A DNA stretch of 64,000 nt from Streptococcus mitis (lineage in GTDB: Bacteria; Bacillota; Bacilli; Lactobacillales; Streptococcaceae): contig NZ_WIJP01000002.1 of NCBI RefSeq assembly GCF_009496155.1, positions 1 through 64,000 of the forward strand, read 5' to 3'. The notes below the pieces were generated by a model. It did no database searches, was not told where the DNA came from, and saw only the letters and a program-made list of their open reading frames with translations. Shown one piece after another: positions 19,273-29,311 of this stretch (within the stretch, counting starts at the first letter, position 1; each line of letters begins with the position of its first letter). Position numbers and translations under genes: made by a program.

Positions 19273-19707
19273 TTGGACTACCAACGAATTAATGAATATT
19301 TAACATCTATATTTAACAATGTCCTCGTTATCGAGGAAGTTAGCTTGAGAGGTAGTCGTTTCAAGGATATCTCCATCAAAGAAATGCATACGATTGATGT
19401 GATTGGGAAAGTTCCAGATGTGACACCAAGTCAAGTGTCAAAAGAGTTGATGGTGACTCTTGGGACAGTTACGACTAGTTTGAATAATCTCGAACGCAAG
19501 GGTTACATTGAACGCATTCGTTCAGAACATGATCGACGTGTGGTGCATCTGCATTTGACAAAGAAAGGTCGCTTGGTTCATAGGCTACATAAACGCTTCC
19601 ACAAGGCCATGGTTGAAAAAATCATAGATGGTATGAGTAAGCAAGAAATTGAGGTTATGAGCAAAGGTTTGACCAATCTTTATCAATTTTTGGAGGATTT
19701 GAGATAA
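19273..19707 (+). CDS. fabT: FabT, MarR-family repressor of fatty-acid genes
   Basis: FabT represses the fab genes, with long-chain acyl-ACP as corepressor (family knowledge). The 144-residue MarR-fold protein has the winged helix at about residues 50-95 ([40 protein letters not shown]). The start is TTG at 19273, with GGAGG about 10 bases ahead. The stop shares a base with the fabH start, which couples the two genes. Confidence 0.93.
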   Translation: MDYQRINEYLTSIFNNVLVIEEVSLRGSRFKDISIKEMHTIDVIGKVPDVTPSQVSKELMVTLGTVTTSLNNLERKGYIERIRSEHDRRVVHLHLTKKGRLVHRLHKRFHKAMVEKIIDGMSKQEIEVMSKGLTNLYQFLEDLR

Positions 19708-20681
19708 TGGCTTTTGCAAAAATAAGCCAGGTTGCTCATTATGTGCCAGAGCAAGTGGTTACAAATCATGATTTGGCTCAGATTATGGATACCAATGATG
19801 AGTGGATTTCAAGTCGGACGGGAATACGACAAAGGCATATCTCAAAAACAGAATCTACTAGTGATTTGGCTACAGAGGTTGCTAAGAAACTGATGGCAAA
19901 AGCTGGAATCACAGGGGAGGATCTGGATTTTATCATCCTAGCTACCATTACTCCAGATTCGATGATGCCCTCTACAGCTGCTCGTGTTCAAGCTAATATT
20001 GGTGCTAATAAGGCCTTTGCTTTTGACCTAACAGCTGCTTGCAGTGGATTTGTATTTGCTCTTTCAACTGCTGAAAAGTTTATCGCTTCTGGTCGCTTTC
20101 AAAAAGGCTTGGTGATTGGCAGTGAAACCCTCTCTAAAGCAGTCGATTGGTCGGACCGATCAACAGCTGTTTTGTTTGGAGATGGTGCTGGTGGTGTCTT
20201 GCTAGAAGCTAGCGATAAGCAACATTTCCTAGTGGAGAGTCTCAATAGCGATGGTTCACGAAGCGAGTGTCTGACCTATGGACATTCAGGTCTACATTCT
20301 CCATTTTCAAATCAAGAAAATGCAGATTCATTTTTGAAGATGGATGGACGCGCAGTCTTTGATTTTGCTATTCGAGATGTAGCTAAGTCTATCAAACAGA
20401 CCATTGAAGAATCTCCTGTAGAGGCGACAGACTTGGATTATCTGCTACTTCATCAGGCTAATGACCGTATTTTAGATAAGATGGCTAGGAAAATCGGTGT
20501 CGACCGAGACAAACTTCCAGCCAATATGATGGAATATGGAAATACCAGTGCAGCCAGTATCCCGATTTTACTTTCAGAGTGTGTAGAACAAGGCCTCATC
20601 CGTTTAGATGGTAGTCAGACTGTTCTGCTATCAGGCTTCGGTGGAGGCTTGACCTGGGGCACGCTCATTCTTACAATTTAG
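19707..20681 (+). CDS. fabH: 3-oxoacyl-ACP synthase III
   Basis: Starts each fatty acid chain by condensing acetyl-CoA with malonyl-ACP. The 324-residue thiolase-fold enzyme shows the catalytic Cys in TAACSGF, His in LLHQANDRI, and Asn in GNTSAASIP. The ATG overlaps the fabT stop. A short gap leads to acpP. Confidence 0.97.
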   Translation: MAFAKISQVAHYVPEQVVTNHDLAQIMDTNDEWISSRTGIRQRHISKTESTSDLATEVAKKLMAKAGITGEDLDFIILATITPDSMMPSTAARVQANIGANKAFAFDLTAACSGFVFALSTAEKFIASGRFQKGLVIGSETLSKAVDWSDRSTAVLFGDGAGGVLLEASDKQHFLVESLNSDGSRSECLTYGHSGLHSPFSNQENADSFLKMDGRAVFDFAIRDVAKSIKQTIEESPVEATDLDYLLLHQANDRILDKMARKIGVDRDKLPANMMEYGNTSAASIPILLSECVEQGLIRLDGSQTVLLSGFGGGLTWGTLILTI

Positions 20682-20739
20682 GTAATCATGTGGTGAACAC
20701 ATTGTTATAAAAAACTATTTATTTTAAAGGAGTCCTATC

Positions 20740-20964
20740 ATGGCAGTATTTGAAAAAGTACAAGAAATTATCGTTGAAGAACTTGGGAAAGACGCATCAG
20801 AAGTAACACTTGAATCAACTTTTGATGATTTGGATGCAGATTCATTGGACTTGTTCCAAGTAATCTCAGAAATCGAAGATGCTTTTGATATCCAAATCGA
20901 AGCAGAAGATGACTTGAAAACAGTTGGTGACTTGGTTGCCTACGTTGAAGAGCAAACAAAATAA
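20740..20964 (+). CDS. acpP: Acyl carrier protein
   Basis: A 74-residue acidic carrier. The phosphopantetheine site is Ser35 in DADSLDLF. Strong ribosome site AAAGGAG. A GC-rich hairpin (GGAG..GGG AAA CCC..CTCC, about 20981-21002) with only a weak T-run follows and may set the ACP level apart from the rest of the operon. Confidence 0.97.
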   Translation: MAVFEKVQEIIVEELGKDASEVTLESTFDDLDADSLDLFQVISEIEDAFDIQIEAEDDLKTVGDLVAYVEEQTK

Positions 20965-21017
20965 ACAGAATATAGATAGAAGGAGTAGGGAAACCCGCTC
21001 CCTCTTGTTTAGGCAAT

Positions 21018-21034
21018 AGTTTGATTTTCAAATT
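21018..21034 (+). promoter_or_regulatory. FabT box before fabK
   Basis: AGTTTGATTTTCAAATT, with a perfect TTTGA-N3-TCAAA core (21020-21032). It sits in the acpP-fabK gap, where FabT is known to bind in streptococci. I see no strong -10 beside it, so the exact promoter is open. Confidence 0.75.
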
Positions 21035-21080
21035 ATGACGATATCGAACTATTACGTAAGCAAGAAACGATGGAGGCACT

Positions 21081-22055
21081 ATGAAAACGCGTATTACAGA
21101 ATTATTGAACATTGATTATCCTATTTTCCAAGGAGGAATGGCCTGGGTTGCTGATGGTGATTTGGCAGGGGCTGTTTCCAAGGCTGGAGGGCTAGGGATT
21201 ATCGGTGGGGGGAATGCCCCTAAAGAAGTTGTCAAGGCAAATATTGATAAAATCAAATCATTGACTGATAAACCCTTTGGTGTCAACATCATGCTTTTGT
21301 CTCCCTTTGTGGAAGATATTGTAGACCTTGTTATCGAGGAAGGTGTTAAGGTAGTGACAACAGGAGCAGGAAATCCAAGCAAATACATGGAACGTTTCCA
21401 TGAAGCTGGTATTACAGTTATTCCAGTTGTACCAAGTGTTGCCCTAGCTAAACGCATGGAAAAAATCGGTGCGGATGCTGTTATTGCAGAAGGAATGGAA
21501 GCTGGGGGACATATTGGGAAATTAACAACCATGACCTTGGTGCGCCAGGTTGCTGCTGCTGTATCTATTCCTGTTATTGCTGCAGGAGGGATTGCGGATG
21601 GTGAAGGTGCTGCGGCTGGCTTTATGCTAGGTGCAGAGGCGGTTCAGGTTGGAACTCGTTTTGTCGTTGCAAAAGAGTCTAATGCCCATCCAAATTATAA
21701 GGCCAAGATATTAAAAGCTCGAGATATTGATACTACGATTTCAGCTCAACACTTTGGACATGCTGTTCGTGCGATTAAAAATCAGTTGACTCGTGATTTT
21801 GAACAAGCTGAAAAAGATGCTTTTAAACAAGAAAATCCAGATTTGGAAATTTTTGAACAAATGGGAGCAGGTGCTCTAGCCAAAGCGGTTGTTCACGGAG
21901 ATGTGGATGGTGGCTCTGTTATGGCAGGTCAAATTGCAGGCCTTGTTTCCAAAGAAGAAACCGTTGAAGAAATCCTAAAAGATTTGTATTACGGAGCAGC
22001 TAAGAAAATTCAAGAAGAAGCCTCTCGTTGGGCAGGAGTTGTAAGAAATGACTAA
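21081..22055 (+). CDS. fabK: Enoyl-ACP reductase II (FMN-dependent)
   Basis: Carries out the last step of each elongation round. FabK replaces FabI in pneumococcus and relatives and explains their natural triclosan tolerance. The 324-residue TIM-barrel flavoprotein opens TELLNIDYPIFQGGMAWVADG and has the EGMEAGGHIG and IPVIAAGGIADG flavin-binding loops. GGAGG precedes the ATG. It overlaps fabD by 8 bases. Confidence 0.96.
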   Translation: MKTRITELLNIDYPIFQGGMAWVADGDLAGAVSKAGGLGIIGGGNAPKEVVKANIDKIKSLTDKPFGVNIMLLSPFVEDIVDLVIEEGVKVVTTGAGNPSKYMERFHEAGITVIPVVPSVALAKRMEKIGADAVIAEGMEAGGHIGKLTTMTLVRQVAAAVSIPVIAAGGIADGEGAAAGFMLGAEAVQVGTRFVVAKESNAHPNYKAKILKARDIDTTISAQHFGHAVRAIKNQLTRDFEQAEKDAFKQENPDLEIFEQMGAGALAKAVVHGDVDGGSVMAGQIAGLVSKEETVEEILKDLYYGAAKKIQEEASRWAGVVRND

Positions 22056-22971
22056 AACAGCCTTTTTATTTGCTGGCCAAGGTGCCCAGTATCTAGGTAT
22101 GGGACGAGATCTATATGATCACTACCCTATTGTCAAAGAAACGATTGATCAAGCGAGTCAGGTACTCGGTTATGATTTGCGTCATCTCATTGATAGGGAA
22201 GAAGAAAAACTTAACCAGACTCGCTATACGCAACCAGCTATTTTAGCGACTTCGGTTGCTATTTATCGTTTATTGCAAGAAAAGGGCTATCAGCCTGATA
22301 TGCTTGCTGGTTTGTCTCTTGGGGAATATTCTGCCTTGGTGGCCAGCGGTGCCTTGGATTTTGAAGATGCGGTAGCCTTGGTTGCTAAGCGTGGAGCCTA
22401 TATGGAAGAAGCAGCTCCTGCTGGTTCTGGCAAGATGGTCGCAGTTCTCAATACGCCAGTAGAGGTCATTGAAGAAGCTTGTAAGCAAGCCTCTGAACTG
22501 GGAGTGGTTACCCCAGCCAACTATAATACGCCTGCACAAATCGTGATTGGTGGAGAAGTGGCTGCAGTTGACCGAGCTGTCGAACTCTTGCAGGAAGCAG
22601 GTGCCAAACGCTTGATTCCTCTCAAGGTTTCAGGACCTTTTCATACCGCTCTTCTTGAGACTGCTAGCCAGAAACTAGCTGAAACTCTTGCTCAAGTAAG
22701 TTTTTCAGATTTTACTTGTCCCCTAGTTGGTAATACAGAAGCTGCAATCATGCTAAAAGAAGACATTGCTCAACTCTTGACGCGTCAGGTCAAGGAACCA
22801 GTTCGTTTTTATGAAAGTATTGCAGTTATGCAAGAATCAGGCGTAACCAACTTTATCGAGATTGGACCGGGGAAAGTCTTGTCAGGCTTTGTTAAAAAAA
22901 TTGATAAAACGGCTAAACTAGCCAATGTTGAAGATCAGGCGAGTTTGGAAGCCTTGCTAGAAAACGAGTAA
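22048..22971 (+). CDS. fabD: Malonyl-CoA:ACP transacylase
   Basis: Loads malonate on ACP. The 307-residue protein has the nucleophile serine in GLSLGEYSALV, a conserved FAGQGAQYLGMG opening, and His in GPFHTALL. It starts inside fabK, so the two are coupled. Confidence 0.96.
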   Translation: MTKTAFLFAGQGAQYLGMGRDLYDHYPIVKETIDQASQVLGYDLRHLIDREEEKLNQTRYTQPAILATSVAIYRLLQEKGYQPDMLAGLSLGEYSALVASGALDFEDAVALVAKRGAYMEEAAPAGSGKMVAVLNTPVEVIEEACKQASELGVVTPANYNTPAQIVIGGEVAAVDRAVELLQEAGAKRLIPLKVSGPFHTALLETASQKLAETLAQVSFSDFTCPLVGNTEAAIMLKEDIAQLLTRQVKEPVRFYESIAVMQESGVTNFIEIGPGKVLSGFVKKIDKTAKLANVEDQASLEALLENE

Positions 22972-23011
22972 TCCCTTCTCCCATAAATACAAGAGGAAAC
23001 AGAAGAAAAGA

Positions 23012-23743
23012 ATGCAACTAAAAAATAAAAATATCTTTATTACAGGTTCAAGTCGTGGAATTGGTCTTGCCATTGCCCATAAATTTGCTCAAGCAGGAGC
23101 CAATATCGTCTTAAACAGTCGTGGGGCAATCTCAGAAGACTTGCTAGCTGAGTTTTCAAACTATGGTGTCAAGGTGGTTCCTATTTCAGGAGATGTGTCA
23201 GATTTTGCAGACGCTAAGCGTATGGTTGAGCAAGCTATTGCAGAGCTAGGTTCAGTAGATGTTTTGGTCAACAATGCAGGAATTACCCAAGATACCCTTA
23301 TGCTCAAGATGACAGAAGCGGATTTTGAAAAAGTGCTCAAGGTTAACTTGACTGGTGCTTTTAACATGACACAATCAGTCTTGAAACCGATGATGAAAGC
23401 CAGAGAAGGTGCTATCATTAATATGTCTAGTGTTGTTGGTTTGATGGGAAATATCGGTCAAGCTAACTATGCAGCTTCTAAGGCTGGTTTGATTGGTTTT
23501 ACCAAGTCTGTAGCGCGTGAGGTGGCCAATCGCAATATCAGGGTTAATGCTATTGCACCTGGAATGATTGAGTCCGATATGACAGCTGTTCTATCAGACA
23601 AGGTAAAAGATGCTATGTTGGCCCAAATTCCTATGAAAGAATTTGGGCAGGCAGAGCAGGTTGCAGATTTGACAGTATTTTTAGCAGGCCAAGATTATCT
23701 AACTGGTCAAGTAGTTGCCATTGATGGTGGCTTAAGTATGTAG
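23012..23743 (+). CDS. fabG: 3-oxoacyl-ACP reductase
   Basis: An NADPH-dependent short-chain dehydrogenase of 243 residues. Cofactor motif GSSRGIGLAIA at the N-terminus, NNAGIT, catalytic Ser in MSSVVG and YAASK. Second step of the elongation cycle. AGAGGAAA lies ahead of the ATG. Confidence 0.97.
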   Translation: MQLKNKNIFITGSSRGIGLAIAHKFAQAGANIVLNSRGAISEDLLAEFSNYGVKVVPISGDVSDFADAKRMVEQAIAELGSVDVLVNNAGITQDTLMLKMTEADFEKVLKVNLTGAFNMTQSVLKPMMKAREGAIINMSSVVGLMGNIGQANYAASKAGLIGFTKSVAREVANRNIRVNAIAPGMIESDMTAVLSDKVKDAMLAQIPMKEFGQAEQVADLTVFLAGQDYLTGQVVAIDGGLSM

Positions 23744-23764
23744 CAGAAGCTAGAGGTGAAAAAG

Positions 23765-25000
23765 ATGAAACTAAATCGCGTAGTAGTAACAGGTTATGGA
23801 GTAACATCTCCAATCGGAAATACACCAGAAGAATTTTGGACTAGTTTGACAACTGGAAAAATCGGAATTGATCAAATTACAAAATTTGATCATAGTGACT
23901 TTGATGTGCATAATGCGGCAGAAATCCAAGATTTTCCTTTTGATAAATACTTTGTAAAGAAAGATACCAATCGTTTTGATAACTATTCTTTATATGCCTT
24001 ATATGCAGCCCAAGAAGCTGTCAATCATGCCAATTTGGATGTAGAGGCTCTTGATAAAGATCGTTTTGGTGTTATCGTTGCCTCTGGTATTGGTGGAATC
24101 AAGGAAATTGAAGATCAAGTACTTCGCCTCCATGACAAAGGACCAAAACGTGTGAAACCATTGACCCTTCCAAAAGCCTTACCAAATATGGCTTCAGGAA
24201 ATGTTGCTATGCGTTTTGGAGCAAACGGTGTTTGTAAATCCATCAATACTGCCTGCGCTTCATCAAATGACGCAATTGGGGATGCTTTCCGCTCCATTAA
24301 GTTTGGTTTCCAAGATGTTATGTTGGTAGGTGGTTCAGAAGCTTCTATCACACCTTTTGCTATCGCTGGTTTCCAAGCCCTAACAGCTCTCTCTACTACA
24401 GAGGACCCAGCTCGCGCTTCTATTCCATTTGATAAGGACCGTAATGGTTTTGTTATGGGAGAAGGTTCAGGGATGTTGGTTCTTGAAAGCCTTGAACACG
24501 CCGAAAAACGTGGGGCAACTATCCTTGCTGAAGTGGTTGGTTATGGACATACCTGTGATGCCTACCATATGACTTCTCCTCATCCAGAGGGGCAAGGAGC
24601 TATCAAGGCCATCAAACTAGCCTTGGAGGAAGCTGAGATTTCTCCAGAGCAAGTAGCCTATGTCAATGCTCACGGAACGTCAACTCCTGCTAATGAAAAA
24701 GGAGAAAGTGGTGCGATCGTGGCTGTTCTTGGTAAGGAAGTACCTGTATCATCAACCAAGTCTTTTACAGGACATTTGCTGGGGGCTGCAGGTGCGGTAG
24801 AAGCTATCGTAACCATCGAAGCTATGCGTCATAACTTTGTACCAATGACAGCTGGGACAAGTGAAGTATCAGATTATATCGAAGCCAATGTCGTTTATGG
24901 GCAAGGCTTGGAGCAAGAAATTCCATACGCTATTTCAAATACCTTTGGTTTTGGTGGCCACAATGCAGTTCTTGCTTTCAAACGTTGGGAGAATAAATAA
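23765..25000 (+). CDS. fabF: 3-oxoacyl-ACP synthase II
   Basis: Elongating condensing enzyme, 411 residues. Catalytic Cys in NTACASSNDAIG, His in VNAHGTSTP and His in FTGHLLGAAGA. I chose MKLNRVVVTG (23765) over the in-frame GTG three codons earlier because AGAGGTGA gives the proper distance. Confidence 0.96.
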   Translation: MKLNRVVVTGYGVTSPIGNTPEEFWTSLTTGKIGIDQITKFDHSDFDVHNAAEIQDFPFDKYFVKKDTNRFDNYSLYALYAAQEAVNHANLDVEALDKDRFGVIVASGIGGIKEIEDQVLRLHDKGPKRVKPLTLPKALPNMASGNVAMRFGANGVCKSINTACASSNDAIGDAFRSIKFGFQDVMLVGGSEASITPFAIAGFQALTALSTTEDPARASIPFDKDRNGFVMGEGSGMLVLESLEHAEKRGATILAEVVGYGHTCDAYHMTSPHPEGQGAIKAIKLALEEAEISPEQVAYVNAHGTSTPANEKGESGAIVAVLGKEVPVSSTKSFTGHLLGAAGAVEAIVTIEAMRHNFVPMTAGTSEVSDYIEANVVYGQGLEQEIPYAISNTFGFGGHNAVLAFKRWENK

Positions 25001-25002
25001 GT

Positions 25003-25488
25003 ATGAATTTAAACGATATTAAAGACTTGATGGCTCAATTTGACCAATCAAGTTTGAGAGAGTTTTCTTATAAGAATGGGACGGATGAGTTGGAGTTTAG
25101 CAAGAATGAAGCGAGACTGGTATCTGAAGTTATACCTCAAGTAGCCCCAGCACCTCTTCTAGCAACACCGAGTCCAGTAGCTCCTACATCTGCTCCAGCA
25201 GAAACTGTAGCAGAAGAAGTTCCAGCTCCAGCTGAAACAAGTGTGGCTGCTGAGGGAGATGTTGTAGAAAGCCCACTTGTTGGAGTGGCTTACTTGGCTG
25301 CTGGTCCAGATAAACCTGCCTTTGTAACAGTTGGTGATAGTGTTAAAAAAGGTCAAACATTGGTCATTATCGAAGCTATGAAAGTCATGAATGAAATCCC
25401 AGCTCCTAAGGATGGTGTGGTAACGGAAATTCTCGTTTCTAATGAAGAAATGGTTGAGTTTGGTAAAGGATTGGTACGTATCAAATGA
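25003..25488 (+). CDS. accB: Biotin carboxyl carrier protein of acetyl-CoA carboxylase
   Basis: 161 residues: a short N-terminal part, a flexible Ala/Pro-rich linker (about residues 45-85), and the biotinyl domain with the modified Lys127 in EAMKVMNE. It starts 2 bases after fabF and overlaps fabZ by 4. Confidence 0.97.
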   Translation: MNLNDIKDLMAQFDQSSLREFSYKNGTDELEFSKNEARLVSEVIPQVAPAPLLATPSPVAPTSAPAETVAEEVPAPAETSVAAEGDVVESPLVGVAYLAAGPDKPAFVTVGDSVKKGQTLVIIEAMKVMNEIPAPKDGVVTEILVSNEEMVEFGKGLVRIK

Positions 25489-25907
25489 TCGATATTCAAG
25501 GAATCAAAGAAGCTCTTCCCCACCGTTATCCTATGCTATTAGTAGACCGTGTCTTGGAAGTGAGCGAGGATACCATTGTTGCCATCAAAAATGTGACCAT
25601 CAATGAGCCCTTCTTTAACGGCCATTTTCCTCAATACCCAGTTATGCCAGGTGTTCTGATCATGGAAGCCTTGGCGCAAACAGCTGGTGTGTTGGAGTTG
25701 TCAAAACCTGAAAATAAGGGGAAACTGGTCTTTTACGCTGGTATGGACAAGGTTAAATTTAAGAAGCAAGTTGTACCAGGCGACCAATTGATTATGACAG
25801 CGACTTTTGTAAAACGTCGTGGTACGATTGCTGTGGTTGAAGCAAAGGCTGAAGTGGATGGCAAGCTTGCAGCTAGTGGTACTCTTACCTTTGCAATAGG
25901 GAACTAA
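25485..25907 (+). CDS. fabZ: 3-hydroxyacyl-ACP dehydratase
   Basis: A 140-residue hot-dog-fold enzyme. The active-site His is in [15 protein letters not shown], with the catalytic Glu in MEALAQTAG. In streptococci FabZ gives the trans-2-enoyl-ACP that FabK and FabM compete for. Confidence 0.97.
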   Translation: MIDIQGIKEALPHRYPMLLVDRVLEVSEDTIVAIKNVTINEPFFNGHFPQYPVMPGVLIMEALAQTAGVLELSKPENKGKLVFYAGMDKVKFKKQVVPGDQLIMTATFVKRRGTIAVVEAKAEVDGKLAASGTLTFAIGN

Positions 25908-25918
25908 GGAGGTTCTCC

Positions 25919-27286
25919 ATGTTTCGAAAAATTTTAATTGCCAATCGTGGTGAAATTGCGGTTCGTATTATCCGTGCGGCGCGTGAATTGGGGATTGCGA
26001 CGGTGGCGGTTTATTCAACTGCTGATAAGGAAGCTCTTCATACGCTTTTGGCAGATGAGGCAGTTTGTATCGGTCCTGGCAAGGCAACGGAGTCTTATCT
26101 CAATATTAATGCGGTTCTATCAGCTGCAGTCTTGACTGAGGCAGAAGCTATTCACCCAGGTTTTGGATTTCTCAGTGAAAATTCCAAATTTGCAACCATG
26201 TGTGAAGAGGTGGGAATCAAGTTTATCGGTCCATCTGGTCATGTCATGGATATGATGGGGGATAAGATCAATGCGCGCGCTCAGATGATTAAAGCAGGCG
26301 TGCCTGTTATACCAGGTTCAGATGGAGAAGTGCATAACTCTGAAGAAGCCTTGATTGTTGCTGAAGAAATTGGCTATCCTGTTATGCTCAAGGCTTCAGC
26401 AGGTGGAGGTGGTAAAGGGATTCGTAAGGTTGAAAAACCAGAAGACCTCGTTTCCGCCTTTGAAACTGCCTCTAGCGAAGCCAAGGCTAATTATGGCAAT
26501 GGTGCCATGTATATAGAACGGGTTATCTATCCAGCTCGTCACATCGAGGTTCAAATCCTAGGAGATGAGCATGGACATGTGATTCACTTGGGTGAACGGG
26601 ATTGTTCTCTTCAACGGAATAATCAAAAGGTTTTGGAAGAAAGTCCTTCGATTGCAATCGGAAAAACGCTACGCCATGAAATTGGTGCTGCTGCTGTTCG
26701 AGCGGCAGAGTCTGTTGGCTATGAGAATGCAGGGACCATTGAGTTTCTGCTTGATGAATCCAGCGGTAAATTCTATTTTATGGAGATGAATACTCGTGTA
26801 CAAGTAGAACATCCAGTAACAGAATTTGTTTCAGGTGTGGATATCGTTAAGGAACAAATTCGCATTGCGGCAGGTCAACCTCTGTCTGTTAAGCAAGAAG
26901 ATATTGTTCTACGAGGTCATGCTATTGAATGTCGTATCAATGCTGAAAATCCAGCCTTCAATTTTGCTCCAAGTCCAGGCAAGATTACCAATCTCTATCT
27001 GCCGAGTGGAGGAGTTGGCTTGCGCGTGGATTCAGCAGTTTATCCAGGCTATACCATTCCCCCCTATTATGATAGTATGATTGCCAAAGTCATCGTTCAT
27101 GGAGAGAATCGTTTTGATGCTTTGATGAAAATGCAACGTGCCCTCTATGAACTAGAGATTGAAGGGGTGCAGACCAATGCAGATTTCCAGCTTGACCTCA
27201 TCTCAGATCGCAATGTCATTGCTGGAGATTATGATACTTCCTTCTTGATGGAAACCTTCTTACCTAAATATCAAGAAAAAGAATAA
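25919..27286 (+). CDS. accC: Biotin carboxylase subunit of acetyl-CoA carboxylase
   Basis: A 455-residue ATP-grasp enzyme. It opens ILIANRGEIAVRIIRAARELG; the glycine-rich ATP loop is KASAGGGGKGIRKV; MNTRVQVEHPVTE is the substrate region. Strong AAGGAGG ribosome site. Confidence 0.97.
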   Translation: MFRKILIANRGEIAVRIIRAARELGIATVAVYSTADKEALHTLLADEAVCIGPGKATESYLNINAVLSAAVLTEAEAIHPGFGFLSENSKFATMCEEVGIKFIGPSGHVMDMMGDKINARAQMIKAGVPVIPGSDGEVHNSEEALIVAEEIGYPVMLKASAGGGGKGIRKVEKPEDLVSAFETASSEAKANYGNGAMYIERVIYPARHIEVQILGDEHGHVIHLGERDCSLQRNNQKVLEESPSIAIGKTLRHEIGAAAVRAAESVGYENAGTIEFLLDESSGKFYFMEMNTRVQVEHPVTEFVSGVDIVKEQIRIAAGQPLSVKQEDIVLRGHAIECRINAENPAFNFAPSPGKITNLYLPSGGVGLRVDSAVYPGYTIPPYYDSMIAKVIVHGENRFDALMKMQRALYELEIEGVQTNADFQLDLISDRNVIAGDYDTSFLMETFLPKYQEKE

Positions 27287-27322
27287 AATGACTTTAAGAG
27301 TTTAAACCGAAAAGGGGAATCA

Positions 27323-28189
27323 ATGGCTCTATTTAGTAAAAAAGATAAGTATATTCGAATCAATCCCAATCGTTCGGTTAGGGAAAAACCTCAAGCCAAG
27401 CCAGAGGTTCCAGATGAATTATTTTCTAAGTGTCCAGGCTGTAAGCATACCATCTATCAGAAGGATTTGGGAAGTGAGCGTATCTGTCCGCACTGTAGCT
27501 ATACATTTCGTATTTCTGCCCAAGAACGCTTGGCTTTGACAATTGATATGGGCACCTTCAAGGAATTGTTTACAGGGATTGAAAGCAAGGATCCCTTGCA
27601 TTTCCCTGGTTATCAAAAGAAACTAGCAGCTATGCGTGAAAAAACAGGGCTGGATGAAGCTGTTGTGACAGGAACTGCTCTTATTAAAGGTCAGACTGTG
27701 GCTCTTGGGATAATGGATTCCAACTTTATCATGGCTTCTATGGGTACAGTTGTAGGGGAAAAAATCACTCGTTTGTTTGAGTATGCGACTGTTGAACAAT
27801 TACCAGTTGTTCTTTTCACAGCCTCTGGTGGAGCCCGTATGCAGGAAGGAATCATGAGTCTCATGCAGATGGCCAAGATTTCTGCGGCAGTTAAACGCCA
27901 TTCAAATGCAGGTCTCTTTTACCTGACTATTTTGACAGATCCAACGACAGGTGGTGTAACAGCTTCTTTCGCTATGGAAGGAGATATCATTCTGGCTGAA
28001 CCACAGAGCTTGGTTGGTTTTGCTGGGCGTCGTGTGATTGAAAATACGGTTCGTGAAAGCTTGCCTGAGGGGTTCCAAAAGGCAGAATTCCTATTGGAAC
28101 ATGGCTTTGTGGATGCTATTGTCAAAAGAAGAGACTTGCCAGATACGATTGCTAGCCTAGTCAGATTGCATGGAGGGAGTCCTAGATGA
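27323..28189 (+). CDS. accD: Acetyl-CoA carboxylase carboxyltransferase, beta subunit
   Basis: 288 residues. N-terminal zinc ribbon with four cysteines (CPGC near residue 37 and CPHC near residue 56), then the crotonase-like transferase domain ([23 protein letters not shown]). It overlaps accA by 4 bases, which fits the equal amounts needed in the alpha2-beta2 complex. Confidence 0.97.
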   Translation: MALFSKKDKYIRINPNRSVREKPQAKPEVPDELFSKCPGCKHTIYQKDLGSERICPHCSYTFRISAQERLALTIDMGTFKELFTGIESKDPLHFPGYQKKLAAMREKTGLDEAVVTGTALIKGQTVALGIMDSNFIMASMGTVVGEKITRLFEYATVEQLPVVLFTASGGARMQEGIMSLMQMAKISAAVKRHSNAGLFYLTILTDPTTGGVTASFAMEGDIILAEPQSLVGFAGRRVIENTVRESLPEGFQKAEFLLEHGFVDAIVKRRDLPDTIASLVRLHGGSPR

Positions 28190-28953
28190 ATATTGCAAAA
28201 ATAGTCAGAGAAGCGCGTGAGCAGAGTCGCTTAACAACCTTGGACTTTGCGACAGGCATTTTTGATGAATTTATCCAGTTACATGGTGACCGTTCTTTTC
28301 GCGATGATGGTGCAGTTGTTGGTGGTATCGGCTGGCTTGGAGATCAAGCTGTAACAGTGGTTGGTATCCAAAAAGGCAAGAGTTTACAAGACAATCTAAA
28401 ACGGAATTTTGGTCAACCACATCCAGAAGGCTACCGCAAGGCTCTGCGATTGATGAAACAGGCTGAAAAGTTTGGCCGTCCAGTTGTCACCTTTATCAAT
28501 ACAGCAGGTGCCTATCCTGGTGTCGGTGCGGAAGAACGTGGACAGGGGGAAGCTATTGCTCGTAATCTCATGGAAATGAGTGACCTGAAAGTTCCGATTA
28601 TCGCTATCATTATCGGTGAAGGTGGTTCAGGTGGGGCTCTGGCTCTAGCAGTCGCAGATAGTGTCTGGATGCTGGAAAATTCCATCTATGCCATTCTCAG
28701 TCCAGAAGGTTTTGCTTCCATTCTATGGAAGGACGGTACTCGTGCCATGGAAGCGGCAGAACTGATGAAAATCACTTCACATGAGTTGTTAGAGATGGCC
28801 GTGGTGGATAAGGTGATTTCTGAAGCAGGATTTTCGAGCAAAGAACTGATTAAGAGTGTCAAAAAAGAACTCCAAGCTGAGCTAGCCATGCTTTCACAAA
28901 AACCGTTAGAAGAGTTGTTGGAAGAGCGTTATCAACGATTTAGAAAATACTAA
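28186..28953 (+). CDS. accA: Acetyl-CoA carboxylase carboxyltransferase, alpha subunit
   Basis: 255 residues. [31 protein letters not shown] and [12 protein letters not shown] are typical of the alpha subunit. Last gene of the fatty-acid operon; a terminator follows at once. Confidence 0.97.
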   Translation: MNIAKIVREAREQSRLTTLDFATGIFDEFIQLHGDRSFRDDGAVVGGIGWLGDQAVTVVGIQKGKSLQDNLKRNFGQPHPEGYRKALRLMKQAEKFGRPVVTFINTAGAYPGVGAEERGQGEAIARNLMEMSDLKVPIIAIIIGEGGSGGALALAVADSVWMLENSIYAILSPEGFASILWKDGTRAMEAAELMKITSHELLEMAVVDKVISEAGFSSKELIKSVKKELQAELAMLSQKPLEELLEERYQRFRKY

Positions 28954-28962
28954 GAATGACTA

Positions 28963-28990
28963 AATGAGACTAGAAAGGTCTCATTTTTTA
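28963..28990 (+). terminator. Terminator of the fatty-acid operon
   Basis: ATGAGAC, TAGAAAG loop, GTCTCAT, then TTTTTA. It separates accA from the competence-type promoter of the next gene. Confidence 0.85.
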
Positions 28991-28999
28991 TAGAAATAT

Positions 29000-29066
29000 G
29001 CACTTCAGGTTAAAAAATTGACAGTTGAGGAGATGGACTATTAAATAGGCAAAAAAGATGTATACT
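29000..29066 (+). promoter_or_regulatory. ComE-type direct repeat and promoter of the secreted peptide gene
   Basis: Two imperfect 9-mers, GCACTTCAG (29000-29008) and ACAGTTGAG (29021-29029), are separated by exactly 12 bp. This is the ComE pattern aCAnTTcaG-N12-aCAgTTgaG as I remember it. The second half is a full match. A -10 like TATACT lies at 29061-29066 without a proper -35 at 17 bp, as expected for an activator-dependent promoter. BlpR sites are similar, so cross-control is possible. Confidence 0.85.
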
Positions 29067-29110
29067 GTAGATCTAAGCTTACAAAAATTTATTTTAAGGA
29101 GGTACTTGCA

Positions 29111-29293
29111 ATGACAGGTACAGAAACATTTACAGTTCTTTCATCTGAGAACTTAGAGCAAACTTCAGGTGGTAGAATGATTTGGTTGGTTGATGATAGA
29201 CATTGGGATTCGCCATATGCATATAGTTTAGCGACAGAATGGAGTACAATACTGACTCATGTGAATAGACGTGCTTATGGTATTGGCTATTAA
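29111..29293 (+). CDS. briC: Double-glycine secreted peptide, BriC-like
   Basis: A 60-residue precursor. The leader ends SENLEQTSGG (Gly20-Gly21), the cleavage signature for ComAB/BlpAB-type peptidase transporters. The predicted mature peptide is 39 residues, from RMIWLVDD to AYGIGY, aromatic-rich and only mildly hydrophobic. The AAGGAGG ribosome site is strong. The location directly after accA and the ComE-type box match what I recall of pneumococcal briC, a competence-induced peptide linked to biofilm and colonisation. Identity with BriC rests on position and control, not on an alignment. Confidence 0.82.
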   Translation: MTGTETFTVLSSENLEQTSGGRMIWLVDDRHWDSPYAYSLATEWSTILTHVNRRAYGIGY

Positions 29294-29311
29294 TAAATTA
29301 AAGGAGTGAGT

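Noticed and set aside
29018..29023. TTGACA as a normal -35 for the peptide gene
   Set aside because: It is 37 bp from TATACT, far too distant, and it overlaps the second half of the ComE-type repeat.
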